64,000 nucleotides of DNA, taken from contig NZ_CP108109.1 of assembly GCF_036199905.1 (NCBI RefSeq), forward strand, positions 3,767,501-3,831,500, in the 5' to 3' direction. Position 1 is the stretch's first letter. The number at the start of each line of letters is the position of its first letter. The translations under genes and the position numbers were made by a program. Below are positions 40,959 to 50,223 of this stretch, piece by piece. The notes below the pieces were generated by a model. The model searched no databases and was not told the DNA's origin. It saw only the letters and a list, made by a program, of their open reading frames with translations. Origin of the DNA: Streptomyces sp. NBC_00223 (GTDB lineage: Bacteria > Actinomycetota > Actinomycetes > Streptomycetales > Streptomycetaceae).

Positions 40959-42115
40959 CACACCCTGCCCTCGGCCACGGCCACCCGCGCCTGGCCCTGG
41001 GACACGTCGAACGCGACCTTGGCCAGGGCGGGGTCACGGATCAGACCCATCGGGTCCTCACCCGCCTGCACCAGCTCGATCTGCTGCCGCAGCAGCCGCC
41101 GGTACATCGCGATGCCCTTGTCCTCCGCGCCCAGCATCTCCTTGGTGCGGTCGTAGACGGCGCCCTGGGTCTCCCAGGCCATCCGGTCCTGGCTGGTGAA
41201 GGTGTCCATCACGTGGTCGCCGTCGGCGGTCATCTCCGAGGGCAGACGCACCACGCTGGGCTCCTCGTCGTGCACCCGCTCCTCGCCCGGCTGGTCGGGG
41301 CGCAGCCCGGCCCGGATGAGCATGGTGTGCTCGTCGTCCACCGGCACCCGCCAGTGCATCGCCTGGAGCGGGCCCTCGGGCAGCCGCAGGATGTTGGGGA
41401 AGACCAGCGGATGGCCGGTCTCCTCCTCCACCGCGCCGGTCTTGTCGCGGTAGACGCGGCGCTTGATGATGCCCCACTCGAACTGCTCGAAGGAGTACTT
41501 CTCGATCGGGCGGTAGTAGTAGCTGCCGCGGTCGATGCCCTTGACGTGCATGGTGTGCCCGTGCAGCCAGAAGGTGTGCACGGTGTCGACGGCGTTCTCC
41601 ATCGGCTGGAGCCAGTTGCACTGGAGGTCCTGCTCCACGAAGAGCGTCAGATGGCCGTCGCGCCGGTCGAGCACGTCCCACTGCGGCAGCACCGGCGGCT
41701 CGCCCGGGCCCATGTAGGCGAAGACGATGCCGCGGTAGGCGCGGACCGGGTAGCCGGCGATCTTGGCGCGTTCGCGGGCCCGCCGGTTCTCCTGCTCGAA
41801 GGGCTGCTCCAGACACTGGCCGCTGCTGTCGTACTTCCAGCCGTGGTACGGGCAGCGGATCGCGCAGCCCTCCACGAAGCCGTAGTACAGCGAGACCCGC
41901 CGGTGGGCGCAGGACTCGGCGACCAGGGCGTGGGTGTTGTCGTCGGTCAGATAGAGGACCAGGTCCTCGCCCAGCACCCGGATGCGCTTGGTGCGCTTGT
42001 CCGGGGACAGGTCGGCGGTGAGGGCGACCGGCTGCCAGTAGCGGCGCAGCAGTTCACCGGCCGGGGTGCCGGGGCCGACCCGGGTGAGGAATTCGTTCTC
42101 GGCTTCACTGATCAT
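40958..42115 (-). CDS. Rieske aromatic-ring oxygenase, alpha subunit
   Basis: A 385-residue oxygenase. The Rieske cluster ligands are Cys69-x-His71 ('ESCAHRR') and Cys88-x2-His91 ('CPYHGW'). The mononuclear iron site is 'ENAVDTVHTFWLHGH'. The size and the 'PDKRTKRIRVLGEDLVLY' region resemble phthalate 4,5-dioxygenase and vanillate-demethylase-type oxygenases. The electron donor is probably the VanB-like reductase encoded at 47889-48866. The aromatic substrate cannot be fixed from sequence. Overlaps the small gene upstream by four bases. Confidence 0.9.
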   Translation of the reverse strand: MISEAENEFLTRVGPGTPAGELLRRYWQPVALTADLSPDKRTKRIRVLGEDLVLYLTDDNTHALVAESCAHRRVSLYYGFVEGCAIRCPYHGWKYDSSGQCLEQPFEQENRRARERAKIAGYPVRAYRGIVFAYMGPGEPPVLPQWDVLDRRDGHLTLFVEQDLQCNWLQPMENAVDTVHTFWLHGHTMHVKGIDRGSYYYRPIEKYSFEQFEWGIIKRRVYRDKTGAVEEETGHPLVFPNILRLPEGPLQAMHWRVPVDDEHTMLIRAGLRPDQPGEERVHDEEPSVVRLPSEMTADGDHVMDTFTSQDRMAWETQGAVYDRTKEMLGAEDKGIAMYRRLLRQQIELVQAGEDPMGLIRDPALAKVAFDVSQGQARVAVAEGRV

Positions 42116-42444
42116 GCTTGCTCCTGTTGGTTCCGCAGGGCCTGCCGCAGCATGGCGGCCACACCCTGTCGGAGGTCGTCGCGCTCCCCGGGCCCGCCGT
42201 GCGACGCCCAGGCGTCCGCGAGGCGGCGCAGATACGGCTCGGCGTCGCCCTCCGGCAGGGTCTCGATGAGCGGTTCGAGGTCGCGTTCCAGCTCTTCGAG
42301 CCAGACCCAGGTCCGGTCGTCGGCCGGGGTCCAGCCGAGCCGGGCCTGGAGGGCGTTCAGATAGCTCCAGAAGTCGACCGACAGCGTCGACGCGTCGGCC
42401 GCGATGTGGAAGTCCTCGTCGAAACGGCGTTCCAGGGCGACCAT
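42112..42444 (-). CDS. Small helical hypothetical protein in the catabolic operon
   Basis: A 110-residue acidic, mostly helical protein with no signal peptide or membrane span, rich in Trp and Leu ('STLSVDFWSYLNALQARLGW', 'RTWVWLEELERDLEPL'). I do not recognise the family. It overlaps the Rieske gene by four bases (ATGA), so a partner or assembly role for the oxygenase is possible. I considered the LigA (small subunit of protocatechuate 4,5-dioxygenase) assignment and found no matching motif. Confidence 0.6.
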   Translation of the reverse strand: MVALERRFDEDFHIAADASTLSVDFWSYLNALQARLGWTPADDRTWVWLEELERDLEPLIETLPEGDAEPYLRRLADAWASHGGPGERDDLRQGVAAMLRQALRNQQEQA

Positions 42445-42475
42445 CTCGCCTCCTTCCTGCGGGGGTCGGGTCCGG

Positions 42476-43564
42476 TCAGCGGGTCTGCCGGGCGGCCTTG
42501 GCGTAGACCTCGTCCATCCGGCTGGTGGCGCCGTGCTTCGCCAGTTCGGCCTCGAAGGTGGCGCGGACCGAGGGGTCCTCGTCCCGGTACTCGATCTGGT
42601 CGCCGCCCTCGGTGGTGGGGCGGTCGATCAGGAACTGCCGGAACATGGGGTACTTCTTGCTGCCCCAGCGCAGGGCCATGTAGCGGGCCGGGGTGGGGCC
42701 GGTGTTGAAGTGCTGGTGGAACCACTGCTCCGGCGGCACCACGATCGAGCCCGCCCGCCAGTCGACCTTGCGGACCGGCTCGCCCTCGCGCCACAGCAGC
42801 GAGAAGCCGGTGCCGCCGAGGATGATCACATGGGCGCCGGCGTTGTGCCGGTGGGCCTTCTTGTAGGTGCCGACCGGGAACTGCGAGACATGGCCGCACA
42901 GGCTGTTGTCGGCGATCTCCAGCATCACGTTGCTGCCGCCGGCGCCGCGCGCGTCCCACGACTTGAGCTCGATGCCGGCCGCGTCCGGGATGAACCTGCT
43001 CTCCCAGACCCGGGACTGGTACTCGGTGCCGGCGCCGCTGAAGTCGTCCTTTCCGGCGCCGAACCGGTCGGTGAAGTCGAAGTCGCAGTCGTAGACGAAG
43101 GCCCGGTTGTGGAACAGCCGCATCACCAGCGGGGCGCTGGTCACGGTGTAGAAGCGGGCGGGCTGCGACCCGCTGCTGTTGAAGTGCCGGGCGTAGGCGT
43201 TGAGCGGGACCGAGAAGACGCTGCCGGCCTTCCACTCGAAGCGGGTACGGTCCCCGGCGGAGTTCCACACCTCGGTCAGTCCACGGCCGGCCACCACATA
43301 GGTGATCTCCTCGTAGAGGTGCCGCTCGGGCGCTATCTCCCCGCCGGGGGCGATCTCGATGATGTGGGCGTCGTTGACGTCCTCGGCGCCCTCCAGCCGG
43401 GCGACCGCGGCACGGCAGCCGCGCCGTGCCCAGTCGCCCAGTTCGACGGTGTTCAGGTCTTCGATGAACAGCCCTTCGACGACCTTCAGCCCCTCGTCCG
43501 TCAGCCACTGGTCGTATGCCGTGGGGCGTTTGATCGTGGGCAGTTCGGTTTCGGCCACCGTCAT
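42476..43564 (-). CDS. Bicupin protein
   Basis: A 362-residue protein with two cupin barrels. The first reads 'APERHLYEEITYVVAGRG' and the second 'KKAHRHNAGAHVIILGG', each with His/Glu metal-ligand patterns; 'QHFNTGPTPARYMALRWGS' closes the second. Bicupins in aromatic pathways include dioxygenases and hydratases or isomerases, and this sequence is not close to gentisate dioxygenase at 35122. It lies between the ABC binding protein (37-base gap) and the small helical gene. Probable metalloenzyme of the pathway; reaction unknown. Confidence 0.78.
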   Translation of the reverse strand: MTVAETELPTIKRPTAYDQWLTDEGLKVVEGLFIEDLNTVELGDWARRGCRAAVARLEGAEDVNDAHIIEIAPGGEIAPERHLYEEITYVVAGRGLTEVWNSAGDRTRFEWKAGSVFSVPLNAYARHFNSSGSQPARFYTVTSAPLVMRLFHNRAFVYDCDFDFTDRFGAGKDDFSGAGTEYQSRVWESRFIPDAAGIELKSWDARGAGGSNVMLEIADNSLCGHVSQFPVGTYKKAHRHNAGAHVIILGGTGFSLLWREGEPVRKVDWRAGSIVVPPEQWFHQHFNTGPTPARYMALRWGSKKYPMFRQFLIDRPTTEGGDQIEYRDEDPSVRATFEAELAKHGATSRMDEVYAKAARQTR

Positions 43565-43601
43565 CTGAATGTCTCCTTGCTGAATGGTTGGCGCGCCGCG
43601 G

Positions 43602-44771
43602 TCAGTTGGAGCCGATCAGGCTTTTGATGAGCGTGGTCGCCTCGCCGACGCCCTTGGTCAGGAACTCCCACGAGTTGGTGTCGAAGTACGTCTGGCCGGG
43701 CTTGGGGACCTCCCAGGCGGGCAGGTCGGTCGGCGGCGCGACGTCCACGCGGGTGCTGGCGCTGTCGTAGGCGGTGTTCCACGCCTTGTTGCCGTCGGGG
43801 CAGGCCAGCCACTGGGCGAGCAGCTTGGCGGCGTTCGGGTGCGGGGGCTTGTTGGAGACGGCCAGGAAGCCGAAGCCGCTGGTGGTCTGCTCCAGGTCGG
43901 GGGCGACCACCTCGATCGGCAGCCCGTCGGCCATCGCCTTGCTGACGTCGAGCTGGCCCAGTGCCAGGGCGACCGCGTACTTGCCCCTGGACAGGTCGTC
44001 GGTGCCCTGCCGGGAGTCGGTGATCAGCACCGGCTGCTGGTCCTTGTAGAGCGCCTTGACGAAGGACTCGCCGTAGGCCGGGTCGGACTGGAACATGCCG
44101 ACGTTGTAGATCGAGCCGCCCGGGGTGCGCGGGTCGATGATGGCGATCTTGCCCTTCCACTTCGGGTCGAGCAGGTCCTTCCAGCTGCTGATCTCGCCGG
44201 ACTTGACCTTGGCGCTGTTGATGACGATCGGGACGCTGACGTACTTGCTGATGCTGAGGATCTGCTGGTCGGGGTCGACGAACGGGACCTTCCCGCCGAG
44301 CCACGACTTCGGGTCGAGCTCCTGCGGGGTCAGTACGTCGGTGAGCGGGGTGAGCCAGCCCTGCGCGTGGTAGCTGTTGGCCATGGTGTCGGCGCCGCCG
44401 ACGAACACGTCCTGGGAGTAGATCCCGGCCTTGCGCTCGGACTGGAGCTTGGCGGCGTTGTTGCGGCCGCTGGTGCCGATGTAGTCGAGGGTCACGCCGT
44501 AGGTCTTCTGGAAGGCCTGCGGCAGCTGCTGGCGGATGGTGTCGGTGGGCGAGCCGGACATGACGACCTTGCCCTCCTTCTTCGCCGCCGCGACCAGCGC
44601 GCCGGTCGGGGACGGGCAGAGGCTGTTGACCTCGCCGGTCGTACCGCCCTTGGCGGTGGAGTCGGAACCCGATCCCGAGTCGGAACTCGAACCGCACGCG
44701 GTGGCGGCGAAGGCGACGGCGATACCGGCGCAGATCAGCTTCCAGTTGCGGTGAGTGCTGTGTCTCTTGAT
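43602..44771 (-). CDS. ABC transporter substrate-binding lipoprotein, probable ATC start
   Basis: A 389-residue periplasmic-type binding protein of the iron(III)/polyamine (FbpA/PotD-like) family. The signal peptide ends at the lipobox 'VAFAATAC', then 'CPSPTGALVAAAKKEGKVVM' begins the mature fold. Oddly, no ATG, GTG or TTG lies in frame near the expected start: the codon in the right place, seven bases after AGCAGG, is ATC (44771-44769, followed by AAG AGA). It is either a rare ATC start, a point mutation or a sequence error. The gene begins inside the end of the permease gene. It probably supplies the pathway's organic-acid substrate or iron. Confidence 0.85.
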   Translation of the reverse strand: MKRHSTHRNWKLICAGIAVAFAATACGSSSDSGSGSDSTAKGGTTGEVNSLCPSPTGALVAAAKKEGKVVMSGSPTDTIRQQLPQAFQKTYGVTLDYIGTSGRNNAAKLQSERKAGIYSQDVFVGGADTMANSYHAQGWLTPLTDVLTPQELDPKSWLGGKVPFVDPDQQILSISKYVSVPIVINSAKVKSGEISSWKDLLDPKWKGKIAIIDPRTPGGSIYNVGMFQSDPAYGESFVKALYKDQQPVLITDSRQGTDDLSRGKYAVALALGQLDVSKAMADGLPIEVVAPDLEQTTSGFGFLAVSNKPPHPNAAKLLAQWLACPDGNKAWNTAYDSASTRVDVAPPTDLPAWEVPKPGQTYFDTNSWEFLTKGVGEATTLIKSLIGSN

Positions 44772-46615
44772 GACGCACCTGCTTTCGTTGTGGAGCGCGG
44801 GGACGTTGGGGGAAGGCCGCCGGTCGTCCGGACCCGGCGCTTCGGCTTGCGCAGCCGGCCGCTGGTGACCGCCCTGGCCAGCAGCGCCACTCCGACCGTG
44901 ATCACGCTCATCAGCACACCCAGGACGGATGCCTGTTCGAGCGCGCCGCTGGTGCTGTACTCCAGCAACAGCAGGGACAGCGGCCGGGAGTTGTTGCTGC
45001 TCAGGAGGACCACCGTGCTGACATCGCTGACGGCGGCGTTGAAGGTGAGGATTCCGGCCGCGGCCACCGAGGGGCCGAGCAGCGGGAAGAGGATGTGGAC
45101 GTAGGCGCGCAGCGGGCTGGCGCCGCAGATCCGCGCCGCCCGGTCCAGATCGGGGCTGATCTGGAGGATGGCGGCCTTCAACTGCTGCGTGCCGGTGGCC
45201 ATGTGGCTGATGACCAGCGCGATGACCAGGCCGAACAGATTGCCGTAGAGCACGGTGCGCAGCGGGGTGCCGAGGTAGACCCACAGCAGTCCCAGGCCGA
45301 GCAGCATGCCCGGTACGGCGGCCGGCAGCCAGGCCATCACATCGATGCCGCCCCGGGTGGGGAGTTGGCTGCGGACGACGGCGAAGGCGACCGCGAAGTA
45401 GACCAGGACGCCGATCAGGGTGGCGAACAGCCCGATGAGCAGGGTGTTGCGCACCGAGGACGCGAACAGGTTGTCCTCGAAGAGCGCCGACCAGTGGGCG
45501 GTGGTGAAGGGGTGGGTCAGCTGGAAGAAGCCGAACCGCCGCATCAGCGAGCCCACGACGATGGCGCCCATCGGGAGCACCACGGCGACGAAGGTGTAGA
45601 GCCCCAGCACCCCGGCGACCACCCAGCGGCGCACCGGGCCGAGCCGGATCGGCTCGTCGTTGAAGGTGTGCGCGCCGACGGTGATGTAGCTGCGGTTGCG
45701 GGTGGCGTACCGCTGCATGATCGCCAGCATGACCAGGATCGGGATGAACACCGAGCCCAGCGCGGTGGCGACGCCGAAGGCGGGCGGGGACGCCTCCAGC
45801 CAGTTGTAGATCTGGGTGGAGTAGACGTTGAGGCCGATCGGCGTGCCCAGCAGCAGCTCGATCTCGAAGGTCTTGAGCGAGTAGACGAAGCTGAGCAGCG
45901 CGGCGGCGACGATGGCCGGGCGCATCACCGGGACGGTGATCATCACCAGGGTCCGCAGCCGGCCGGCCCCGCAGGTCTGCGCGGCCTCCTCCATCGACCG
46001 GCTCATCCGGCGGAAGGCCGGCACCAGCAGGATCACCATGATCGGCACCGTGGTGGTGGTCAGGTGGTCCCAGACGATGCCCCAGTAGCTGTAGATGTTG
46101 AACGGGCCGTTGGTGACGCCGCCCAGTCCTGGGATGTCCCTGACCAGTTGGTTGAGGGCGCCGTTGGCCGGGTCGAGCAGCAGGATCCAGCCGAGCGTCA
46201 TCGACAGCGGGGGGATGAAGAACGCGAACCAGAGGAAGACCTCGACGATCCGGCCGCCCGGCATGTCGGTCCTGGCGATCAGCCAGGAGATGACCGTGGC
46301 GATCACGATCCCGATCAGCACCCGGGGCACGGCCAGCCGTACGGTGTTCCAGCCGGAGCGCCACAGCGCGCCGTCGCCGAACGCGGTCCGCCAGTTCTCC
46401 AGGCCGTAGTGGGCCGGGTCGCCGGGGCCCGCGGTGTTGAGGCTGTTGACCAGCAGCAGCGCGATGGGCACCAGCGTGACGGCGGCGACCAGCAGCAGTA
46501 CGACCACTCCGGCCGTCCGCGAACCGCTGGAGCGGCGGGCCCTGATCAGCCTGCGCACGGGTCCGGGCAGTTCCTCGCCCTCTTCGGGGGCCGATGTCGG
46601 CAGCAGGCCGGTCAC
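44735..46615 (-). CDS. ABC transporter permease, two fused domains (FbpB-like)
   Basis: A 626-residue permease with about 12 membrane spans, formed by two fused BPD-type domains as in FbpB/iron(III) and some polyamine transporters. Each half has an EAA loop: 'EEAAQTCGAGRLRTLVMITV' and 'DRAARICGASPLRAYVHILF'. The start at 46615 (GTGA overlap with the ATPase stop) is preferred over GTG 46624. The C-terminal 30 residues are basic and polar and run into the binding-protein gene. Confidence 0.88.
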   Translation of the reverse strand: MTGLLPTSAPEEGEELPGPVRRLIRARRSSGSRTAGVVVLLLVAAVTLVPIALLLVNSLNTAGPGDPAHYGLENWRTAFGDGALWRSGWNTVRLAVPRVLIGIVIATVISWLIARTDMPGGRIVEVFLWFAFFIPPLSMTLGWILLLDPANGALNQLVRDIPGLGGVTNGPFNIYSYWGIVWDHLTTTTVPIMVILLVPAFRRMSRSMEEAAQTCGAGRLRTLVMITVPVMRPAIVAAALLSFVYSLKTFEIELLLGTPIGLNVYSTQIYNWLEASPPAFGVATALGSVFIPILVMLAIMQRYATRNRSYITVGAHTFNDEPIRLGPVRRWVVAGVLGLYTFVAVVLPMGAIVVGSLMRRFGFFQLTHPFTTAHWSALFEDNLFASSVRNTLLIGLFATLIGVLVYFAVAFAVVRSQLPTRGGIDVMAWLPAAVPGMLLGLGLLWVYLGTPLRTVLYGNLFGLVIALVISHMATGTQQLKAAILQISPDLDRAARICGASPLRAYVHILFPLLGPSVAAAGILTFNAAVSDVSTVVLLSSNNSRPLSLLLLEYSTSGALEQASVLGVLMSVITVGVALLARAVTSGRLRKPKRRVRTTGGLPPTSPRSTTKAGASSRDTALTATGS

Positions 46616-47790
46616 AGCGGCCACACCATGGTGCGCTGGGGGTCGACCTCGATGACGACCTCGTCGCCCGGCCGGTGCACGACCCGGCGCGGAGCGTCGA
46701 GCAGTACGTTGGAGCCGCCGATGTCGAGGACGTACTCGAAGCTGTCGCCGAGGTAGACCGAGGAGAGCACCCGGGCGGCCACCTGGTTGGGTCCCGTTTC
46801 GCCGGGGCCGCGCGGCTTGATGTCGACGTCCTCGGGGCGCAGATGGACGCCCACCCGGTCGCCGGCGCTCAGCCCGGCCGGCGGCTCCACGCCGACGATC
46901 TGCCCGACCCGCTGTCCGCCCTGGTCGAGTATCACCCGGCGCTGCTCGGCCTCGCCGTCGAGCACGCCCTCGACCACGATGAGCCGGCCGAGGAAGTCCC
47001 GTACGAACGGGGTCTTCGGGCGCTCGTAGAGGTCGGTCGGGCGGCCGATCTGCTCGATCTTCCCCTTGTTCATCACGGCGAGCCGGTCGGCCATGGACAG
47101 CGCCTCGTACTGGTCGTGGGTGACGAAGAGCATCGTGATGCCCAGCTCCTGGTTGAGCCGGCGGATCTCGCGCCGCATCTGGGTGCGCAGCTTGGCGTCC
47201 AGGTTGGACAGCGGTTCGTCGAGCAGCAGCAGGTCGGGGGTGTAGACCAGGGCCCTGGCGAGCGCCACGCGCTGCTGCTGGCCGCCGGAGAGCAGGGTGG
47301 CCGGCCGGTCGGCCATCGCCTCGAGTCCGGTGACCGCGAGGATCTCCTCGACCCGGCGGCGGCGCTCGGCGCGCTTGACCCGGCGCATCCGCAGCGGGAA
47401 GGCGACGTTCTGGGCCACCGTCATGTGCGGCCAGATCGCGTAGGACTGGAAGACCATCGCGATCTCGCGCTTCTCCGACGGCAGGAAGGTGCCCTGCCGC
47501 GCGTCGGCGAGCGTGCGGCCGCGCATCGAGATCGAGCCGCCGTCGATCTTCTCCAGACCGGCGATCATCCGCAGCGACGTGCTCTTTCCGCAGCCGCTGG
47601 GGCCGAGGAGGGCGAAGATCTCGCCCTGCTTCACATCGAGGTCGATGTGGTCGACGGCGATGACGTCGTTGAACTTCCGGGTCATGCCGGTCAGCTGGAG
47701 CTGAACGGCCGGGTCACCGGACGGCTGCTCCACCGGATCTGTGGTCGGGCCCCTGAGGGGGCGGTCCGGCGTGGTCGCCCTCATAGACAT
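46612..47790 (-). CDS. ABC transporter ATP-binding protein
   Basis: A 392-residue importer ATPase of the FbpC/PotA type. Walker A is 'LLGPSGCGKSTSL', signature 'LLSGGQQQRVALARAL', Walker B 'LLLLDEPLSNLD', and the H-loop 'VTHDQYEALSM'. A C-terminal TOBE domain covers about 290-392. AGGAG five bases before the ATG at 47790 sets the start. It forms an importer with the permease and binding protein downstream. It starts 98 bases after the reductase gene, so the transporter may have its own promoter. Confidence 0.94.
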   Translation of the reverse strand: MSMRATTPDRPLRGPTTDPVEQPSGDPAVQLQLTGMTRKFNDVIAVDHIDLDVKQGEIFALLGPSGCGKSTSLRMIAGLEKIDGGSISMRGRTLADARQGTFLPSEKREIAMVFQSYAIWPHMTVAQNVAFPLRMRRVKRAERRRRVEEILAVTGLEAMADRPATLLSGGQQQRVALARALVYTPDLLLLDEPLSNLDAKLRTQMRREIRRLNQELGITMLFVTHDQYEALSMADRLAVMNKGKIEQIGRPTDLYERPKTPFVRDFLGRLIVVEGVLDGEAEQRRVILDQGGQRVGQIVGVEPPAGLSAGDRVGVHLRPEDVDIKPRGPGETGPNQVAARVLSSVYLGDSFEYVLDIGGSNVLLDAPRRVVHRPGDEVVIEVDPQRTMVWPL

Positions 47791-47888
47791 CTGCGCTCCT
47801 CGGATCTGTCCTGGGCGGCTGACCGTCGCCAGGAATCCTTCGTAGAGAAATGGACGCTCTGTAGGTTCTGGTAAGGGGAATTGATGAC

Positions 47889-48866
47889 TCAGAGGTCCAG
47901 TGCGAGCAGCTCCGAGGCCGACCGCCCGACGCAGATCATCATCGTGTCGCCGCGCTTGCGCTCCTCGTCGGAGAGCACGGTGTCGTGGTGCTCGGGGACC
48001 CCGGCGAGCACCCTGGTCTCGCACGATCCGCAGTAGCCCTCCTCGCAGGAGAACCCCACGTCGGGCGCCACGTCCCGGACCACGTCGAGCAGGGTCCGGT
48101 CCGGCGGCACCTCCAGCGTCAGTCCGCTGCGCCGCAGTTCCACGGTGAAGCCGGCCGCCCCCGCCGCCGGTCCCGCCGTGGCCGGCGGTACCCCTGGCGG
48201 CGCGCCGAACCGCTCGACGTGCAGTGCCTGCGGCCGGCCCGCGCACGCCCGGGTGACGGCCGCGACCATGCCCTCGGGACCGCAGCAGTACACGGCGGTA
48301 CGGTCGGGCGCCGCGGCCACCAGGTCGTCGACCGGCAGCAGTCCGTCCTCGTCCTGCGGCGCGAGGTGTGTCCGCCCGGCGCCGAGGTCCGTCAGCTCGG
48401 CGGTGAACGCCATGGTCGCGCGCGAACGTCCGCCGTAGTACAGCTCCCAGGAGGCGCCGGCCGCGGCGACCGCGCGGACCATGGCCAGGATCGGGGTGAC
48501 CCCGATCCCGCCCGCCAGGAAGAGATAGTGGGGGGCGTCCACCAGCGCGAAGTGGTTGCGCGGGCCGCGCACCTGGAGGGTGCGGCCGACCAGCGCCGAG
48601 TCGTGCACCTCGACCGAGCCGCCCCGGCCGCGCTCCTCGCGGAGCACCGCGACGGTGTACGTGTACGGGTCGTCCGGCGGTCCGCACAGCGAGTACTGCC
48701 GTACGGTGCCGCTGGGCAGCTTCAGGTCGATGTGCGCGCCCGGCGACCACGGCGGCAGTTCGCCGCCGTCCGGGTCGGCCAGGGTCAGCGAGACCACGCC
48801 CACGGCCTCCAGCCGGACCTGGCGGACCAGCAGCTGCCGGGTGTCGAAGACGGCCTGTTCTGTCAT
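47889..48866 (-). CDS. PDR/VanB-family oxygenase reductase
   Basis: A 325-residue flavoprotein reductase with three parts: FMN/FAD-binding barrel (about 10-105, 'VRQYSLCGPP'), NAD-binding domain (115-215, 'FLAGGIGVTPILAM' and 'AVYCCGPEGM'), and a C-terminal plant-type 2Fe-2S ferredoxin (240-325, 'CEEGYCGSCETRV'). This is the vanillate/phthalate reductase layout. It is the probable electron donor of the Rieske oxygenase at 40958, seven genes away in the same run. It starts five bases after the neighbouring RraA-like gene's stop. Confidence 0.92.
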   Translation of the reverse strand: MTEQAVFDTRQLLVRQVRLEAVGVVSLTLADPDGGELPPWSPGAHIDLKLPSGTVRQYSLCGPPDDPYTYTVAVLREERGRGGSVEVHDSALVGRTLQVRGPRNHFALVDAPHYLFLAGGIGVTPILAMVRAVAAAGASWELYYGGRSRATMAFTAELTDLGAGRTHLAPQDEDGLLPVDDLVAAAPDRTAVYCCGPEGMVAAVTRACAGRPQALHVERFGAPPGVPPATAGPAAGAAGFTVELRRSGLTLEVPPDRTLLDVVRDVAPDVGFSCEEGYCGSCETRVLAGVPEHHDTVLSDEERKRGDTMMICVGRSASELLALDL

Positions 48867-48871
48867 GACGC

Positions 48872-49549
48872 TCAGTCCGTACCGGCGGGCCGGAAGCCGT
48901 AGATGTCCAGGGTGAGTTCGCCCTCGGCGATCCGGCGCATGTAGCCCGCCTCGGCGGCCTCGCGCGCCCGGCCGGCGGTCAGCACCGCGTCGGCCGACGC
49001 CCAGGGGATCACCACGACGCCGTCCGCGTCGGCCACCACCAGGTCGCCCCGGCGGACCGGTACGGCGCCCAGCGTGATCGGGTCGCCGACGGTCCCGGAG
49101 TCGTCCTTGGCCGTGGTGCGGACCGCGACCGAGGAGCTGAAGACCGGGAAGCCGCGGTCGCGCAGCTGGTCGGTGTCGCGCACCCCGCCGTCGATCACCA
49201 GCCCCAGCACGCCGCGCGCCTGGGCGGCGACGGTGAGCACTTCGCCCCAGTAGCCGCAACTCTCCTGCCGTCCGTCGACCACCAGCACGTCGCCGGGTTC
49301 GGCGAGTTCGAGGGCGAGGTGCAGCGGGAGGTTGTCGGCGGGGCCTGTGGTGACCGGCAGCGCCCGGCCGACGACCACGGCGCCGGACCAGACCGGACGG
49401 ATACGCGGCGGCAGGAAGCAGTTGAGCCCGGACGCCTCGTAGAGCGTCGCCGTGCCCAGCCGCAGACAGGCGGGGGTGTCCAGGCCGTCGAGGCCGGCGG
49501 AGCCCTGAGGGATGCTCGGGCCGGAGGCGGGGGATGCGGCGGTCGTCAT
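48872..49549 (-). CDS. RraA/HMG-aldolase-like protein, copy 1
   Basis: A 225-residue protein of the RraA family, which includes 4-hydroxy-4-methyl-2-oxoglutarate/4-carboxy-4-hydroxy-2-oxoadipate aldolases (LigK). The active-site region is present: 'GDVLVVDGRQESCGYWGE' and the RD motif in 'VIDGGVRDTDQLRDRG'. In an island with LigB- and LigJ-like genes an aldolase role, splitting the pathway end product into pyruvate and oxaloacetate, is more likely than RNase E control. Overlaps copy 2 by four bases. Confidence 0.88.
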   Translation of the reverse strand: MTTAASPASGPSIPQGSAGLDGLDTPACLRLGTATLYEASGLNCFLPPRIRPVWSGAVVVGRALPVTTGPADNLPLHLALELAEPGDVLVVDGRQESCGYWGEVLTVAAQARGVLGLVIDGGVRDTDQLRDRGFPVFSSSVAVRTTAKDDSGTVGDPITLGAVPVRRGDLVVADADGVVVIPWASADAVLTAGRAREAAEAGYMRRIAEGELTLDIYGFRPAGTD

Positions 49550-50223
49550 GCCTGGCTCCTCTGCAGCAGGTGGTAGCCGTGCGCGGCGCGGGCGGCGGCC
49601 AGCGTGCGGCCGGCGAGCACGTCCTCGACGATGCGCGACTCGCGTTCGTGGATGCCCCGGCAGACCTCGGCCAGTTCGTCCTCGACGTCCGGCGGCACGG
49701 CGATCGCGCCGTCGTCGTCGGCGATGATCAGCTGGCCGGGCAGCACCTGGACGCCACCGATCCCCACCGGGCACTGCACATCGCGGACCTCGACCCGGTC
49801 CTTGCCGGTGCGCATGTAGCGGCCGCGGGTGAAGAGCGGGTAGTTGAGGTCGAGCGCCCGCCGTACGTCCCGGCAGACTCCGTCGATCACCGTGCCGGCG
49901 ATCCGCCGGTCGTCGGCCATCGCGGTGAGGATGTCGCCCCACACCGTGCAGTCGGTCCGGCCGGAGTTGTCGAGCACGGCCACCTCGCCGGGCTCGACGT
50001 CGTCCAGGTAGTCGCCGACCGTGCCGGCCGGGTGCCCGGCGGCGACGTAGGAGACGGTGTAGGCGCGGCCGAAGATCGACATCCCGTTGGCGAGCGGGCC
50101 GATGCCGAGCAGACAGCCCTCCCGGCCGAGCCGGTCAAGCGCGTCGGCCACGGTGGCGGTCGAGTAGCCGCGCAGCGGGTGCGCGGGGGCGGCGGGCGCC
50201 TGGGCGGCGCGTTCGTCGGTCAC
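49546..50223 (-). CDS. RraA/HMG-aldolase-like protein, copy 2
   Basis: A 225-residue RraA-family protein with 'VAVLDNSGRTDCTVWGDILT' and the RD motif in 'VIDGVCRDVRRALDL'. It is only moderately similar to copies 1 and 3, so they are old paralogues rather than fresh duplicates. GTG start at 50223 overlaps copy 3's stop (GTGA). It may provide a different aldolase or a decarboxylase activity (oxaloacetate decarboxylation is known in this family). Confidence 0.88.
   Translation of the reverse strand: MTDERAAQAPAAPAHPLRGYSTATVADALDRLGREGCLLGIGPLANGMSIFGRAYTVSYVAAGHPAGTVGDYLDDVEPGEVAVLDNSGRTDCTVWGDILTAMADDRRIAGTVIDGVCRDVRRALDLNYPLFTRGRYMRTGKDRVEVRDVQCPVGIGGVQVLPGQLIIADDDGAIAVPPDVEDELAEVCRGIHERESRIVEDVLAGRTLAAARAAHGYHLLQRSQA

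Noticed and set aside
42112-42444. LigA (small subunit of protocatechuate 4,5-dioxygenase)
   Set aside because: Size is near but no LigA-type motif is visible, and it neighbours the Rieske gene, not the LigB-like gene.
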